Of a stretch of 58,137 bases of DNA, positions 57,476 to 58,137 are shown piece after piece; position 1 is the stretch's first letter; each line of letters begins with the position of its first letter. The DNA is taken from contig JBBSMX010000007.1 in the NCBI GenBank assembly GCA_038232935.1, positions 1 through 58,137 of the forward strand, in the 5' to 3' direction. The notes under the pieces are model-generated. The model was given only the letters and a program-made list of their open reading frames with translations, was not told the DNA's origin and did no database searches. Made by a program: the position numbers and the translations under genes. This stretch comes from JBBSMX01 sp038232935 (GTDB lineage: Bacteria; Bacteroidota; Rhodothermia; Rhodothermales; JANQRZ01).

Positions 57476-57561
57476 GCGTCCTGCTAAACGGAGAGCAACG
57501 ATGGCGGTCTCTCGGTGTCTGACTGGGTGAATCCCAACCCGTTCACTCGACGCTTGCTCCC

Positions 57562-58137
57562 ATGCATGACCTCCGCCGCCGCTACCTCGTCTACATCCAA
57601 CTCGGCCTCCTCCTCGCACTCGGCCTCGTCGTCACCGCGTTCTCCGTCCCCCTCCGCTTCGGTGGGAGCGCGGAGGTTCTGCTGGTCCCAGGCGAAGCGA
57701 TCCAGCCCACTGATATCGAGATCACCGAGCAGCGGAAGGACAAACCGCCGCCGCCTCGTCCCCCCGCCCCCATCGAGGTGGAGAACGCCGAGACCCACGA
57801 CATCGTCATCGACCTCCCCTCGCTCGACCCCACGGTGGAGACGCCGTTCGTGATCCCGCCGCTCACCCCACCGGAGACGCTGCCCAGCCGCTTCGGACCG
57901 GAAGAGAAAGAGATCTTCGAGGTCGTCGAGGACCCGCCTGCGCTACTCCCCAACGAACGCGACGGGCTGCGGGAGCTCCAGTCCCGCATCCAGTATCCGG
58001 AGCTGGCGCGGCGGGCGGGCATCGAGGGGACGGTCTTCGTGCAGTTCGTCGTCGACGAGCAGGGCAACGTCGTGGACCCGGTATGCGTGCGCGACCCCGG
58101 CGGCAACACGTGCGAGGAGGCCCTCCGCGCCGTGCGG
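57562..58137 (+). CDS. TonB-family energy transducer (cut by window end)
   Basis: ATG 57562 opens a frame of 192 codons to the end of the window with no stop. The N-terminus is cytoplasmic (MHDLRRRYLVYIQL) with one membrane helix (GLLLALGLVVTAFSVPLRFG). A Pro-rich stretch (RKDKPPPPRPPAPIEV, VIPPLTPPETLPS) spans the periplasm. The C-terminal TonB domain starts at LQSRIQYPELARRAGIEGTV with FVQFVVDEQGNVVDP, and the last visible residues EEALRAVR are those of the domain's final helix. It should couple the proton gradient to outer-membrane transporters. Missing are the last residues and any partner genes to the right. Confidence 0.92.
   Translation, partial: MHDLRRRYLVYIQLGLLLALGLVVTAFSVPLRFGGSAEVLLVPGEAIQPTDIEITEQRKDKPPPPRPPAPIEVENAETHDIVIDLPSLDPTVETPFVIPPLTPPETLPSRFGPEEKEIFEVVEDPPALLPNERDGLRELQSRIQYPELARRAGIEGTVFVQFVVDEQGNVVDPVCVRDPGGNTCEEALRAVR

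Overview
The window is a high-GC stretch of a bacterial chromosome whose gene content points to the Bacteroidota in the broad sense, most likely a Rhodothermota/Rhodothermales-type (Salinibacter- or Rubricoccus-like) organism. The main evidence is six or seven secreted proteins that end in a type A type-IX-secretion (T9SS) sorting domain (VYPNP...YDVLGR...LPSGVYLVR), two GWxTD-domain proteins, DUF1573 and DUF547 proteins, a TonB protein, and an E1 alpha/beta fusion. The taxonomic call is an inference, because no rRNA or tRNA gene is visible.

Layout. 1-4300: a transposase tail, a secreted amidohydrolase, pyrophosphatase, gcvT and comB. 4300-9680: T9SS cargo island 1 (subtilase plus an NHL/choice-of-anchor-like protein), bracketed by a perfect 90-bp copy of the comB 3' end. 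9800-14050: ftsK, purK, purE. 14120-18730: two GWxTD proteins. 18900-22490: a dead T9SS cargo gene carrying two precisely inserted IS elements (IS1595-like and IS4-like, both with target duplications) and two extra nonsense codons. 22490-24920: tyrS, a palindromic dispersed repeat, and an IS701-like element inserted at the repeat's edge. 24970-30530: a membrane protein, a spondin-domain lipoprotein, DUF547 and DUF1573 proteins, and the E1 fusion. 30820-38000: T9SS cargo island 2 (subtilase plus two tandem beta-propeller paralogues in a 4-bp-overlap operon), bracketed by relics of a 104-aa gene and of the 3' end of a phosphoglucose/phosphomannose isomerase gene. 38050-43900: a membrane-anchored AAA ATPase, an FtsX/MacB-type permease with an internal TAG, and a PhoR/PhoB-type two-component system. 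44140-47500: an ELWxxDG-repeat T9SS protein, an RHH/PIN toxin-antitoxin pair, and alr. 47500-58137: a vitamin-B12-type binding protein, a peroxiredoxin-like protein, an outer-membrane barrel, ald, a SpoU methyltransferase, gdh, an Ig-like lipoprotein, NAD(P)HX repair, VanZ-like and TonB (cut by the window end).

Themes. (1) T9SS cargo genes come in subtilase/propeller cassettes that sit between duplicated gene 3' ends, so they look like transferable or recombining cassettes. (2) Several intergenic gaps hold period-7 (heptanucleotide) repeats of different sequence but the same layout: sense heptads run out of an upstream stop codon and complementary heptads run into the next gene. (3) Short palindromic repeats have inserted in frame into coding genes (the IS1595 transposase and the B12-type binding protein). 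(4) A nine-G tract just inside the island 1 subtilase gene could allow phase variation. Housekeeping genes (ppa, gcvT, ftsK, purEK, tyrS, alr, ald, gdh, nnr) are intact and ordinary.
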